Part shown: positions 45,880 through 57,747 of the stretch, in pieces
Numbering within the stretch: the first letter of the stretch is position 1
Layout of the letters: the number at the start of each line of letters is the position of its first letter
Assembly (NCBI GenBank): GCA_029255685.2
Contig: CM055319.2
Coordinates: 34,001,068-34,065,067, forward strand
DNA: 64,000 nt
Direction of reading: 5' to 3'
From: Silene conica
Taxonomy: Eukaryota; Streptophyta; Magnoliopsida; Caryophyllales; Caryophyllaceae
The notes under the pieces: generated by a model
What the model was told of the DNA's origin: nothing
What the model saw: only the letters and a program-made list of their open reading frames with translations
The model's database searches: none
Position numbers and translations under genes: made by a program

Positions 45880-46600
45880 GTATTCTGAATGAGTCGATTC
45901 TTTGACTAGTGACTATTCGCCTAAGGTGGCATATAGTTTCAGAATAACTTTGATTTATGTCCTAACACTTTCGTACATGGGGTTTATACGGACACATTTT
46001 GGGTTATGATGAGTTGTGGCTAGCCGAAGGTAATTGAGAGATTAATAATTGTCCACCCTTTGTGAGGGTTAACAAAATCTCAAAGCCACTCGATTAGCAG
46101 TTAACTGAAAATGCGTGGCCACGCTCGGAAGGTATCTATGGCATTAACCGATAAAAAGCACTCTAGATATGATCACTTGCAAGTACGACATGTGATGATG
46201 TCTTGCATTGATTGAGAGATTGTAATAGGACAAGAAAATTGGTGACGCACACTTGTATCGGACAAGTGGGAGATTGTTGGAGTAAGTATCCTCAACAATA
46301 GTGCGATCACATAATTCTATATAATCATTAAATCTCATATATATTTATATATATTAAATACGGAAGGGATGATAGATTATAAGTCGACTGATCAACATTT
46401 ATCGGTAATGATTGGCTTTCAATAGTTTGACATTACTATCATCTGATAGTGATGATCAGTTGATCTCTTAAGGTCACACCTAAAGGATGTTGCCCCAATC
46501 ATTGAGATTAATAATCAATCGATTCCTTAAGTTCACTTTCATATAAGAAGATGATCAATCATCTTCAATGTGGCCATGTGGATTGTGGGTGCTCTAAATG
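45880..46600 (+). mobile_element. Diverged copia 3' end and partial LTR
   Basis: The stretch parallels the 3' end of copia A: a GCCACTCGATTAGCAGTTAA block, then CTTGTATCGGACAAGTGGGAG (polypurine tract, ending about 46274) and an LTR start TGTTGGAGTAAG. Blocks such as GATCAACATTTATCGGTAATG and GGTCACACCTAAAGGAT match the LTR interior of copia A with many changes. The LTR is not traceable past about 46600. Confidence 0.65.
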
Positions 46601-46899
46601 CCATCGATTTTTGGGTCATTTTTGTAAGATAAAAATAGAAAAGGTTGTATTATTTTCATTGAAGTTGGAGGGTTACATAATTTATTGAAGATGATACATT
46701 ATTTTCATTTCTAATATAGATCTCGCGCAATACACGATATATATAAAATATTTACTTTTTAGGGTGTTATTTATAATGACAACTTAAAGTTATGAAGGGT
46801 GTATTTTTATAACTATATTTACTTTTTAAAAATAAAATTAAGGATTTTGTTTTATAAATTTTCTCCAATTATTTTGATGATTTTTTTGTCATAAAGTTA

Positions 46900-47790
46900 A
46901 GGGTTCGAATTTTCGCAGTATACATTTTACTCACCTCAGTACACTATAGACAATTATACCCCTCACATTTCCTCCTCATTTACTCTCTCTAATTTTCAAT
47001 GTATTTTCTCTTATTTCACACATTCATTTTCCCTTAATTTTACATCACTTTATTTCCGACTATTCATGACCACTGTTGAAAAGGAGGTTCGACGACCTAG
47101 TGGGCTGGCGACAGTGGCTCGCCAGCGATTGGTAGCAGTTGTAGGTGAATTATGGTGATGTAGTTTGTTTACATAAATAGGTATACAAAGTGTTACACTG
47201 GTTCGCGGGGAGGCACATAGTTGACCCTCTACGGGGTTGCAGTGTGGGGAGGAGTCGACAATGGGTAACAGACTAACAGTGGTGGGTGCTTCAGGGTGTT
47301 GGATTTCAATTGATTTATTGTACAACTTAAATAAAGGGCTTTTGTTTCCTTTCAAGTGTAATACGTAAACAATACTTAGCGTAGTACGTCGGCATTACAA
47401 CTACACACCTCATGATCACTGTCGTTGCCGCCCAACCACCATCGAAAAACACAAGCTACACCATATGTTAAACATCCAACAACAAACCCACCATAAACTA
47501 ATTAAGCAATTTAACAATATAAACTTAAAACTCTAATTAAAAGGGAGTAAAAATATAAGAGTCAATTAATTTTTTCAAGAGATTAACAAATTAAATATTT
47601 GCTCTTCATTCGATTAATCGTTCATATTTGAAAAAATTTGAGGTTGAAGAAGGTCAATGTTGTAAGAAGGGGGAGAAGGTAGAGAGATTAACTTTGATGT
47701 GTTTTTTAGTCAAAGGGTAGCAAATGGAAGGTTAGGGTAAAAAGTACTGAAATGAGTAAAATTCATACAGTGAAAATAAATTACGAAAGT
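46900..47790. mobile_element. Possible degenerate TIR element
   Basis: Imperfect inverted copies of a ~40-bp stretch with TTTTACTCA(C/T)(C/T)TCAGTAC lie near 46905-46955 and 47735-47790. A related sequence occurs near 38395-38440. No target duplication was identified and no ORF is credible. Confidence 0.35.
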
Positions 47791-47801
47791 TAATGATAAG
47801 T

Positions 47802-47949
47802 ACTAGATTTCACGCCCGGGCGTTCCCCGGGTAAGATCTTGACATGGTTTCAAAGTAATTATCGTAACATTTAATCTTCTAAAAATATTTAGTGTAATAG
47901 ACATATAAAGAGAATAATTCAAGTATGATTGTTTTTTTATGGCTAATGA
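47802..47949 (-). mobile_element. Helitron 3' terminus on the minus strand, interrupted
   Basis: Read on the minus strand, a CCCGGGGAACGCCCGGG hairpin is followed by CGTGAAATCTAGT, a CTRRT end. Its 5' part would lie to the right, where copia B begins at 47950, so the insertion of copia B probably split it. The next base is A instead of T. Confidence 0.45.
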
Positions 47950-49011
47950 TGTTGGAGCTTGTGTCCTCCACATGTAGTGTGATAACGTCATTGCACATAC
48001 CCTTGTACGGACAAGTAGGAGATTGTTGGGCTGGTGTCCTTGACAATTAGTACAATGACTTACTAAATCTCTTAAAGGATCACAAGGGCATACTTCAGTA
48101 TTATTATCAGTTGATCCACGTTTATCAATAACGGTTGGCTTGCTAGATAAGTTTGACGTTATTGTCATACGGATGGCGGTGATCAACTGGTCCCTATACG
48201 TCACACCTATAGGACACGTTTGAGAGATGTGAAGGTATGAAAATACAGTCACATTTTTGCCGGATATGACTAAACAGTTAGTCAGAGGTATTGACTATTA
48301 AATTAGTCAATAAGATGTTGAGATTATTATTTAATACGGATTAAATAATTTTAGCTAACACGGATTACATGATTAATTCGTAAATTAAATATAAACGGTT
48401 ATATTTAATTAAATATTGTATTCGCGTATTAATATAAACGGTTATATTAATTTGGGTAATTATATAATATCGTAATTTTATCAGACCATTATTAATACAT
48501 CGACTGCATTAATATCTGATAACACGTATGCGATTTATAATAAAAATCCCGCAAATAATATTTAGCAAAACGGGTCGAATCACGCAAAGGAATAAGGTAA
48601 GAGTGGAGAAAGCCCACTCTCACCCTAATTCGGCCGACCCACCCGAGTACTACATAAGGAGAGTCGTTCTCCTTATGTCAGGGACTGGTAATTCACAATC
48701 TCAAGAATTAGGGTTTTGAGAACATTATTTTCCCAAAACTCAGATCTCACATCAAAAACCTCACAAAAGCTCTCCCCATATTGCAAGGCAATTGGAGAGT
48801 ATTTTTCTAACACACGCGACATCATCTCAATCAAGTCTTGGGTGCAAGTTATAGGAGGGAATTTACTTTAATTCCCGTTCTTAGGCCATAAGCACAAGGA
48901 CCAAAGGTTGAATTCTTTTCATGTTTTTATTTATCTTATGACTATATTCACGACTGTAAAATTCGTTATAATCCTTCACGTTTTAGGGCGAATACATGCT
49001 TTATTCCCACA
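47950..49011 (+). repeat. 5' LTR of copia B
   Basis: A 1062-bp LTR starting TGTTGGAGCTTG and ending TTATTCCCACA. It differs from copia A LTRs by scattered substitutions and small indels. It retains the internal duplicated polypurine-like junction. Confidence 0.9.
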
Positions 49012-50758
49012 AGTGGTATCAGAGCCAAGGCCACGAGATTTTACTTTTGTGTTTTTCATAAGTTTTAATTTAAAAATTTTGAAAATTGTTTTCTGTCGGC
49101 GTGTGGGTCGGTCGACCCATTATTGTGGTCGGTCGACCTCTGCCCGCGTAGGGTTTCTGTTTTTTCGGCAGTTTCTTTTTTGTATAATCGATCTTGTTTT
49201 CGATTCCTGTTTACATATTGTTAATTAATCGATATTCTTGACAATATGTGAACCCTAATTGCTGTTTATTTTGTTTTACGCGTTTTGAATCAAAGGTTAA
49301 AACTTGTTATGTTTGAAAGTACAGCAATTTCGCGTTTTCAGAAACTCGTCTTGGTATTTTGTGGTCGGTCGACCTGTTTATTGGGTCGGTCGACCACCCT
49401 GCAGTTACAGGAATAAAAATAAAAATAAAAAAAAAATTCCTGTCAGGAGGTCGGTCGACCTGTTTATTGGGTCGGTAGACCTCTTTCCTGTAACAGTCGT
49501 TTTATTTTCGGAAAATAACTTGTTTTTATTTTCCCTTGGCCCAAAGTAATATGCTATATACGGAAATAGTGTATTATTTTTGTGAAACGGTTCACTCTCG
49601 TATGATACATATTATTTTAAAACGGTTTAAGATAATGGATTGTAAACTTATTAAAATTAATGTGGTTAAAACAGTATAATCACATAATTTTAATCCTGAT
49701 AAGGTGGTTTGGTAAAATTTGTTAATCATAATAACAGTATTATGTCATGTATAAATTTTAATTTTAGTTGATGCATTTTATTTATCGTCTTGTTGAATGC
49801 CTTGTGAATGCTTTCAATAACACAGTCTTGCTTGTAATTTTGAGATCTTGTATCTCCGTTTTGGGTTTTTGCCATGTAATTACTTTTGTATTTAAATTAG
49901 AATGTAAATAGGATTATATTGTAATTTAAATTAGTAATTTTGTGAAGACCAAAGACGGAGACCGGATGCTCACTTCCGCTGCAAGGACCAAGATGGAACA
50001 TCAAGACAAGCTTCTAGGGTCCAACGGTGGATTCCAAAGTTGTTTTTATGTTTATTTTGGTAGGATAGGCCACACTAGGACTTTTATTTACGTTTATCGC
50101 ATTTATTTTATGCTTTCATCGATAATAGCTTGCATCATATTCCGCCTAAAACCAAACCACCTATAACATGCCTGAAAACTGACTCATGTAGAGGTTACAC
50201 GTTAGTTTTCTGTGACAATACAGATGTCACATGTCAATTGCAAAGCCATCACTTTATTTCATTCATTCACGCATATGCTAGATATTAGTTCACTTAAAAT
50301 GGATAAATAAAAGTTGATGGGGTCTTCCTCGTATAACCAAAAATTGAGAATAGTCTTTATAAATCAGACTCCCATGAATCCCTTCTTCGTCGGTAGGCAT
50401 AATATGACCCTTTCTACGTCGGGTAAGTGGGAACAGATGATTTATTTTATCTCAACATCATGGTCACTCGATACTATCTAGCGACTGAGATGGACAAATA
50501 GATAGGATTTACGGAAATCTATCGACCAAGAGTTCCAACGGTGGAATTAGCCAAGCTGTGGGCTTATCAATATACGGAAATTGAGTCTTGGGATCGTTTA
50601 TATAATTCTTGAGGGAGATCAATTATATAAGTGCATGAGTCTACGAGTTTAAATACAATTTAAAATAGACTTAAATCACAACAATGAGTTGCTTATATGG
50701 TTTTGTTTTATCTTCTTTTCAGTGTAGAACACGTTCAAATTAAACTGGTGTATAACTA
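49012..50758 (+). other. Leader of copia B
   Basis: The primer-binding site TGGTATCAGAGCC is at 49014-49026. Six GGTCG(G/A)TCGACC-type motifs, one degenerate (GGTCGGTAGACC), lie at about 49105-49485 in the same paired arrangement as copia A. No ORF is conserved. Confidence 0.8.
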
Positions 50759-53700
50759 ATGGCTGGTGAAGACCCAATGCCAAGTGCCAAGCTAGCACGT
50801 GAATCCTGGCTAAAAGCCTTCATGGACTCCATGAATCAGTCTACTAGACTGAGGAATGATGGGTCAAACTTCTCTAACTGGGAGGCAGCACTACGGAATG
50901 CTGTCATTGCTGACGGAAAGCTCAAGTACTTAACTGAACCCATTCCGGCACACCCAGGAACTGGAGCTAGAGCTAACGAAGTTCGCGCTCATAGCGACTT
51001 CGTCATGGAAGCGGGTGCGATAAAGAACGTACTCATCTATGCAATGGAATCCAATTTGCAAAGACGCTTCATAACCCATGGTGCAAACAAGATTTTCACC
51101 ACGCTCACTAACGAATTCTCAAAGGCTCCGAGAATCGTTTCTTATGAGCATACCTGTCGCTTCTTTGAGGCGAAACTCCAGAAGGGACAAGCGGTTAGCC
51201 CACATATTCTCAACATGATTGAGAATATCGAGAAACTGGAGGCCCTAAACTGCAAGATCAGTGAGAACATAATCGTTGATCGAATGCTTCATTCGCTTCA
51301 TGATGGGTTCGCCCTATTTCGGGCCAACTATTACATGAACGACATGAAGAAGACTCCTCATGAGCTCCACTCCCTTCTCGTACAGACCGAGAAGGATCTG
51401 AAATTAAGTGGGAGCGTGAAGCAAGATGTTCTCATGATCTCCAGTAAGGGTAAGGGTAAGGGTAAAGCTAAAGCTCAGGGCGACCTAACAGTAGGCAAGC
51501 CCAAGTTTAAGAAGTCAAGATTTACTAAGAGTGGGCCAGGTGAGTCGAGCAACTCATAGGGCAAAACAAAGAGCAAGGATACTAGCATGGAATGCCACCA
51601 TTGCCACAAGACTAGGCATTGGAGGCGCTCATGCCCCGTGTATCGTGAGGACATTAAGGCAGGCCGCGTTACTCCTGTTGGTATGTCTTCTTCTTCTTTT
51701 ATTCACATGATTGAGATTAACCATGCAAGTTACGGAACTTGGGTACTAGATACTGGTTGTGGTTCTCATCTATGTAATCATGTGCAGGGCCTCCGAAACC
51801 AAGAACCCCTCATCAAGGGTGAGGTTGACCTGCGTGTCGGGAATGGAGCACGTGTTGCTGCAGTCTCGAGGGGAACATACGTGATCCAGCTTCCAAGTGG
51901 ATTCGAGTTATCTTTATATAACTGTTATTATGTTCCTTGTTTGTCCAAAAACATTATTTCAGTTTCTGCGCTTGACAAACTTGGTTTTTCATTTGTAATA
52001 GAAAATAACAGTTGTATTTTCTCATTACACAATATGATTTATGGCAAGGCAGTTTCCATGAATGGAATTTATATTTTAGATCAAACCACTGAAATATTAC
52101 ATGTGAATAATAAGATATTAAAGGTAGGTGACAAAGATCAAACTTACCTATGGCATTGTCGTATGGGACACATAAATGAGAAACGCGTAAAACAGCTCAT
52201 ACAGAATGGAGCTATCTCAGCCTTTGATTTCGAATCATATGGCACGTGTGAATCATGTCTCATCGGTAAGATGACTCGTATTTCCTTCAAAGGTGTTGGA
52301 ATGCGCGCTGCCGACCTATTAGGACTCATACATACGGACGTATGTGGCCCTATGTCGATCAACGCACGAGAAGGCTATAGGTATTTCATCACTTTCACGG
52401 ATGATTTGAGTAGATATGGCTATGTCTACTTAATGAAGCATAAAAGTGAATCCTTTGACAAGTTCAAAGAATACCAGAATCGGGTACAGAACCAGCTAGG
52501 AAGAAAGATTAAAGCACTACGTTCTGATCGTGGTGGTGAGTATCTTTCACAGGAGTTTGATCAACACCTTAAAGACTGTGGCATCGTGCTACAGTTGACT
52601 CCACCTGGAACACCACAATTAAATGGTGTGTCCGAACGGAGAAAGCGAACTCTACTCGATATGGTTCGATCCATGATGAGTCACACCGTTGTGCCTGATT
52701 CATTGTGGGGCTATGCTCTTTTGTCAGCCGCTCTAATACTTAACCGAAGTCCGTCTAAAGCTGTTGACAAGACTCCATACGAATTATGGAAGGGAACGGT
52801 CCCTAACTTGTCCTTTATTCGGGTTTGGGGCTGCGAGGCTTATGTCAAGTGGAGACACGAGGATAAGCTCGGCCCGCGATCGGTCAAGACATACTTTATA
52901 GGTTATCCAAAGGGAACTTTTGGTCATTACTTCTACTCGCCAACCGAACAACGTGTTTTTGTTGCGGCTAGTGCGACGTTCTTAGAGAAAGAATTTCTTG
53001 AGAACAAGTCGAGTAATAGAACCTTCGATTTATCGGAGGTTCAAGAACCAACTACCGAGCAACCATTGGAGGAAACAGTTCCTTCAACCGAGGCTGCGGT
53101 AGATATTCCTCCGGACAGATACATTGGTATGGTCGAGGAACATGATATGGATGACGTCTTACTCCTAGAGGGTAATGAACCCTCAACTTATAAAGGTGCC
53201 ATGACCAGTTCTGACTCAAAGCTATGGCTAGAAGCCATGCAATCCGAGATGGACTCCATGTATGAGAACAACGTGTGGGATCTTGTGGACCTACCTGCAA
53301 AGGTACGCCCCCTTCAATGCAAATGGCTTTACAAAATAAAGCATGCCGTGGAAGGTAAACAAGATATCCATAAGGCAAGACTAGTTGCTAAAGGTTTCAC
53401 CCAAGTGCCAGGCTTGCACTACGATGAGATCTTTGCACCCGTAGTCATGCTACGTTCCATTCGGATTATCTTAGCGATAGCCGCATTTCATGACTATGAA
53501 ATATGGCAAATGGACGTTAAAACCGCCTTCTTAAATGGTTATTTGGAGGAAGAGTTGTACATGGTACAACCCGAGGGTTTTATTGATCCAGAACATCCTA
53601 AGAAGGTTTGCAAGCTTAAGCGTTCCATCTATGGACTTAAGCAAGCATCGCGGAGTTGGAATCATCGCTTCGACCAAGTGATAAAAGAGAATGGATTCGT

Positions 53701-54754
53701 TCGATCAGTCGAGTAACCATGTCTCTATATCAAGTCGAGTGGGAGCAAGATTTTTTTCCTAGTACTGTATGTCGATGACATACTCTTGATTGGGAATGAC
53801 ATACCTCTCCTTTTTTCGGTTAAAGCATGGTTGAAAAACCATTTCCAGATGAAAGATCTGGGAGAGGCACAAAGAATTTTGGGCATCCGTATCTACAGGG
53901 ATAGATCACGACGGATGTTGTCTCTCAGTCAGGAGTCTTACAAAGATAAGATTCTAGAGAGATTAAGCATGGCGAACTCCAAGAAAGGGTTCCTTCCTAT
54001 GACTACTGGGCTTCACTTGAGCAAGTCTCAAGAAGCTAAGACATTGGAAGAGAAAGAGCGCATGAGTCGGATTCCTTATGCTTCGGCAATAGGATCGATC
54101 ATGTATGACATGATATGCACACGTCCAGACGTTGCATATGCATTGAGTATGACCAGTCGATTCCAAGCTCATCCAGGTGAACAACACTGGATGGCCGTGA
54201 AAAACATTCTTAAGTACCTACGGAAGACTAAAGATTGGGGATTGACTTATGGAGGCGACTCAACGCTCTGCGCCACGGGTTACGCAGATGCTAGCTTCCA
54301 AACGGATCGAGATGACTCGAAATCTCAGTCTGGATTCGTTTTTACTCTTAATGGCGCTGCTGTCAGCTGGAAAAGTTCTAAACAGAGTGTTACTGCAGAT
54401 TCTACGACTGAGTCTGAGTACTATGCCGCCTCAGAAGCAGCTAAGGAAGCAATATGGATGCGTCAATTCTTACAAGGACTCTCAGTAGTGCCTAGTTCGA
54501 ATGACCCAATCACCGTTTATTGTGATAATAAAGGTGTCATCTTCCAAGCTAAGGAGCATAAGTCTAGCAACAAGGCTAGGCATGTACAACAGAAAGCTCA
54601 TTTAATCAGAGATTACGTGGAGCAAAAGGATATTTTCATTGACAAGATCGCTACGGATGACAACATAGCTGATCCTCTCACTAAAGCATTGCCACGTGAT
54701 AAGCATGAAGGGCACATTCATTCCATGGGAATTGGATGTGTTCCTAAGTTGTAG
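50759..54754 (+). pseudogene. Copia B gag-pol polyprotein with two nonsense mutations
   Basis: A single reading frame covers the whole polyprotein with no frameshift. A Gln codon has become TAG at 51557 between gag and its zinc knuckle, and a Glu codon has become TAA at 53714 in reverse transcriptase, just before YVDD (53768-53779). The zinc knuckle CHHCHKTRHWRRSC has Arg where copia A has Gly. Protease (LDTGCGSH), integrase DDE motifs, RT and RNase H are otherwise preserved. A 36-bp stretch present in copia A after residues VDIP is missing here; the deletion lies between two ATTCCT direct repeats and keeps frame. RNase H ends at 54754. Confidence 0.92.
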
Positions 54755-55415
54755 TACTCTTTTATGAATTCTTGTAATAATTCATTTTCTCGTGTACTCT
54801 ATTCAACCTCATTGTTATGATATATAATGTTTTGTTTTTCATGTGGAATTGTACGCCAATTTTGAACACCACAAAGTGAACTGATTAACATTACATCGTT
54901 TTAGTCCTTGATTACCCACTGGAGCTGATAACTCAGGTAATCATTTTGTGACGTTGGTTGATGGTGGGTTCAACGAGCCATAAGTCAAACGGATGACTGA
55001 CCAATCACAAAGGCGAGTTATACGGATATCTCGTAGGACACCCCGTGACAACGTTATGGAGTCCTAAATGTTTTTAAACATTGGGTGCCAGGTCGTGGAT
55101 AGGACCTCCATGGTGTTCCTTAGAGTCGAGTCTTTTGACTTTCAACTGTCTCTTGAGATTAAGGCAGATTTTGGGTAACTTTGATTTCTTTCCCACGGTC
55201 ATCGTAACAGGGGCCAAGAGGATTTTTTCTGGGTTATTTCATGGTGCGCGATATCGGCAGGATTTGAGTTGAGGGAAATATCCAAACCCTTATCAGGATT
55301 TTGTCATTTCTCAGGGCCACTCGAGGAGTAGTAACTAAAATGCATGGCCAAGCTCGAATACATATTCGTTTTATCAGTTAAGTTACTCTCTAGTCGGGGA
55401 AACCACTCTTGATAC
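54755..55415 (+). other. 3' untranslated part of copia B
   Basis: Corresponds to 16332-16992 of copia A with few differences; ends at the chromovirus target GATAC (55411-55415). Confidence 0.8.
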
Positions 55416-56439
55416 TGTAACACCCCCACTTATTTAAGGGCCTGTACTAGGACTCCCTAGATAAATAAGGGTGTTACCATCTCGGTTTCCCGAGGCAGTA
55501 GGTGCAAAGGAAGATAAACAGTACTTTAAATTGATAAGTTATCTCAAAGAACAAGTTTATGCAACTGAATTAAAACAAACTGTCTTGATAAAACAAAAGT
55601 ACAACTCATAAGTAACTACTATGGTGATCTAGACTCTAGGTAGGTCCGGATCCAAGCTTCTCTCTTCCCCTAGCTCCCATAGTCTCAACACCTGTCAATC
55701 TGCTCCCCAATAATTGGTTCATCACAGGTGATCACGAATACACAGGGTCAACCACGAGGTTGAGTAGAGAAAAACTGTAAACAAACCACATTACTATAAA
55801 TAGAAAGTCGAACTTCTCCACTCCGAATCACAAGACCCATAATTCTCCACACCAATCACAAGACCCTTTATCTCCGCACCAATCACAAGACCCTTTATCT
55901 CCGCACCAATCACAGACCCTTTATCTCCGCACCAATCACAGACCCTTTGTCTCCGCACCAATCACAGAATGATATAAACAGCACAATATAACAATCACAT
56001 GATATTATGTAACAAACATGCTTAATATCAAATAAGAACAGATTACACATCAATATTTATCAGTATTTCCCCTACCTGAAATAGCAGGAAATGTAGATAC
56101 GTCCACGCTCGTTAGAAGTGTTCCACACGAAACTCGCTACCTAAACATGTATATGTAACGAATTAAAACTTTCCCGAACCCCAAAACAACTTACACTTTC
56201 TATAAATAGAAACCTTCCATAAATGGAAAGTTTCCAAAAATAGAAACCCTTTATAAAAAGAAAGTTTCCATAAATAGAAACTTCCTAAACTTATAGGTTT
56301 CCCGACTAGTAAACTTCAACTACGCGATAACAAATTCATAAAAGAACGAAAGACGGTTTTTAGACTTAGTAGTAAAATCTCCAATTAAACATGGTTAATA
56401 AAATAATTCCCTCATAACAACCATAATACTAATTATTAC

Positions 56440-56525
<86 letters not shown>

Positions 56526-57558
56526 TAAAACCATAAAAATAAACTAGAAACCTGACAGCCCCCAACACGACTTCAGCCCCCTTCTTCACCGTCTACCACC
56601 ACTTCGACCACCAGTAGACCACCCCCCACAACACAACCGACACCCCACTACCTCCCTGGCACCGCCAAACCACGCGACCACCGCCGGCGAGTCAAACCAT
56701 AGCCCACCAACCCAGGTCTGACCCCCACCGGTACTCCTTGCACTAAACATATAAACCACCATCGACCCAGACAACCGCCACCGACATCCCCTGGAACCGC
56801 CACCCCGACACGCCCTGACACGCGTATGAGACACCACGGTGGTACCACCGCGTCGACCTCCCCCGAGTCAACGGTGGTACCACCCCCAAACTCCTTCCCT
56901 GAACACACGACTCACACGACTACCTGAACTCCTTGCGACCAGGGTGACAATTATCCCTCCTACACCGACACCGACACCGACGCACTACAACCACCACAAA
57001 CACCACCCTGACACTTCTTATCCACCCAGTAACACATGACAATATTAGTAAGACCACCACAACCAGACGCCACCCTACAACAGACTCGACAAAGTCGCTA
57101 CACACCATCGTGATAATTAACGTCAGAGGCTTACCTGACTTTAGATCGGAATTCTGGGCAAACGTGAAGGTGGTGGTGGCAGTGAAAACCCTCCTTCTCC
57201 TCTATGTGGTGGCGGCAGTAGATTTAGGGTGTCATACGTGTGGAGGCTAGGTCAGAAATGAGATCTTTTTCTGTTTGAAAATGACGACATGGTGATGATT
57301 TAAACGTGAGGTGTGAGTTTGTGAGTGGTTAGGGTTTCGATAGGGTTTGTCGAAGTGTGGGCTGGTTTGCTTGGCACAACTAACGAGGTCCAAGACTCTA
57401 CCCTTTGGTCCCGTGATCGAGCCCCAACTAAGGCATACACCACAAACTAAAGCATATAAACATGTACACTTAATAAATAGTAAAACATCGTAGTCTAAAC
57501 TATCTTATCATCACGAAACAAGATCAATTATCGTATCGAAAATGTACGGGGTATTACA
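55416..57558 (-). repeat. 3' LTR of the chromovirus
   Basis: A 2143-bp LTR with ends TGTAACACCCCC and GTATTACA on the plus strand. It carries a ~25-bp minisatellite (55821-55968; plus-strand unit CCGCACCAATCACAGACCCT plus TTATCT). It also has TTTCTATTTATAG-like repeats (56200-56300, complement) and a (TAA)n microsatellite (56440-56523). Near 57110-57400 lies a leader-like segment whose complement contains CAGGTAAGCC, a splice-donor-like site. Confidence 0.92.
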
Positions 57559-57559
57559 G

Positions 57560-57570
57560 TCTTCCCCCCT
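57560..57570 (-). promoter_or_regulatory. Polypurine tract of the chromovirus
   Basis: CTTCCCCCCTT on the plus strand equals AAGGGGGGAAG on the coding strand, next to the 3' LTR and identical to that of the LARD element. Confidence 0.85.
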
Positions 57571-57747
57571 TAAATTGAACTTCAACCCGAAGTTCATCCT
57601 CACTTAGGTGCCAAACACGGAACGTGAAATATCTAGACAGCCAACCCAAACAAACTTGGAAAGCAAAACATCACCAAAACTTTACTTAAATCACAGAATG
57701 TTACATTCCACTCCCCTTAAAGAAAAGTTACGTCCGCGTAACTTACC

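Larger units (their letters stand above)
47950..55415 (+). mobile_element. Copia B: sister of copia A, split by the chromovirus
   Basis: The 5' LTR (47950-49011) abuts unrelated DNA after AATGA, the presumed target duplication. The intact primer-binding site, palindromic leader, gag-pol region and 3' untranslated part follow. At 55415 the element is interrupted, between GATAC and AGATCGC of its 3' interior, by the gypsy element, so the 3' LTR must lie beyond the window. Compared with copia A it shares no lesion: it has two stop codons and a 36-bp in-frame deletion. Confidence 0.92.

Noticed and set aside
47050-47355. 101-codon minus-strand ORF
   Set aside because: No recognisable motif; lies in a possible degenerate TIR element.
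56395-56589. ORF encoding a long leucine run on the minus strand
   Set aside because: It is the translation of a (TAA)n microsatellite in the chromovirus LTR.
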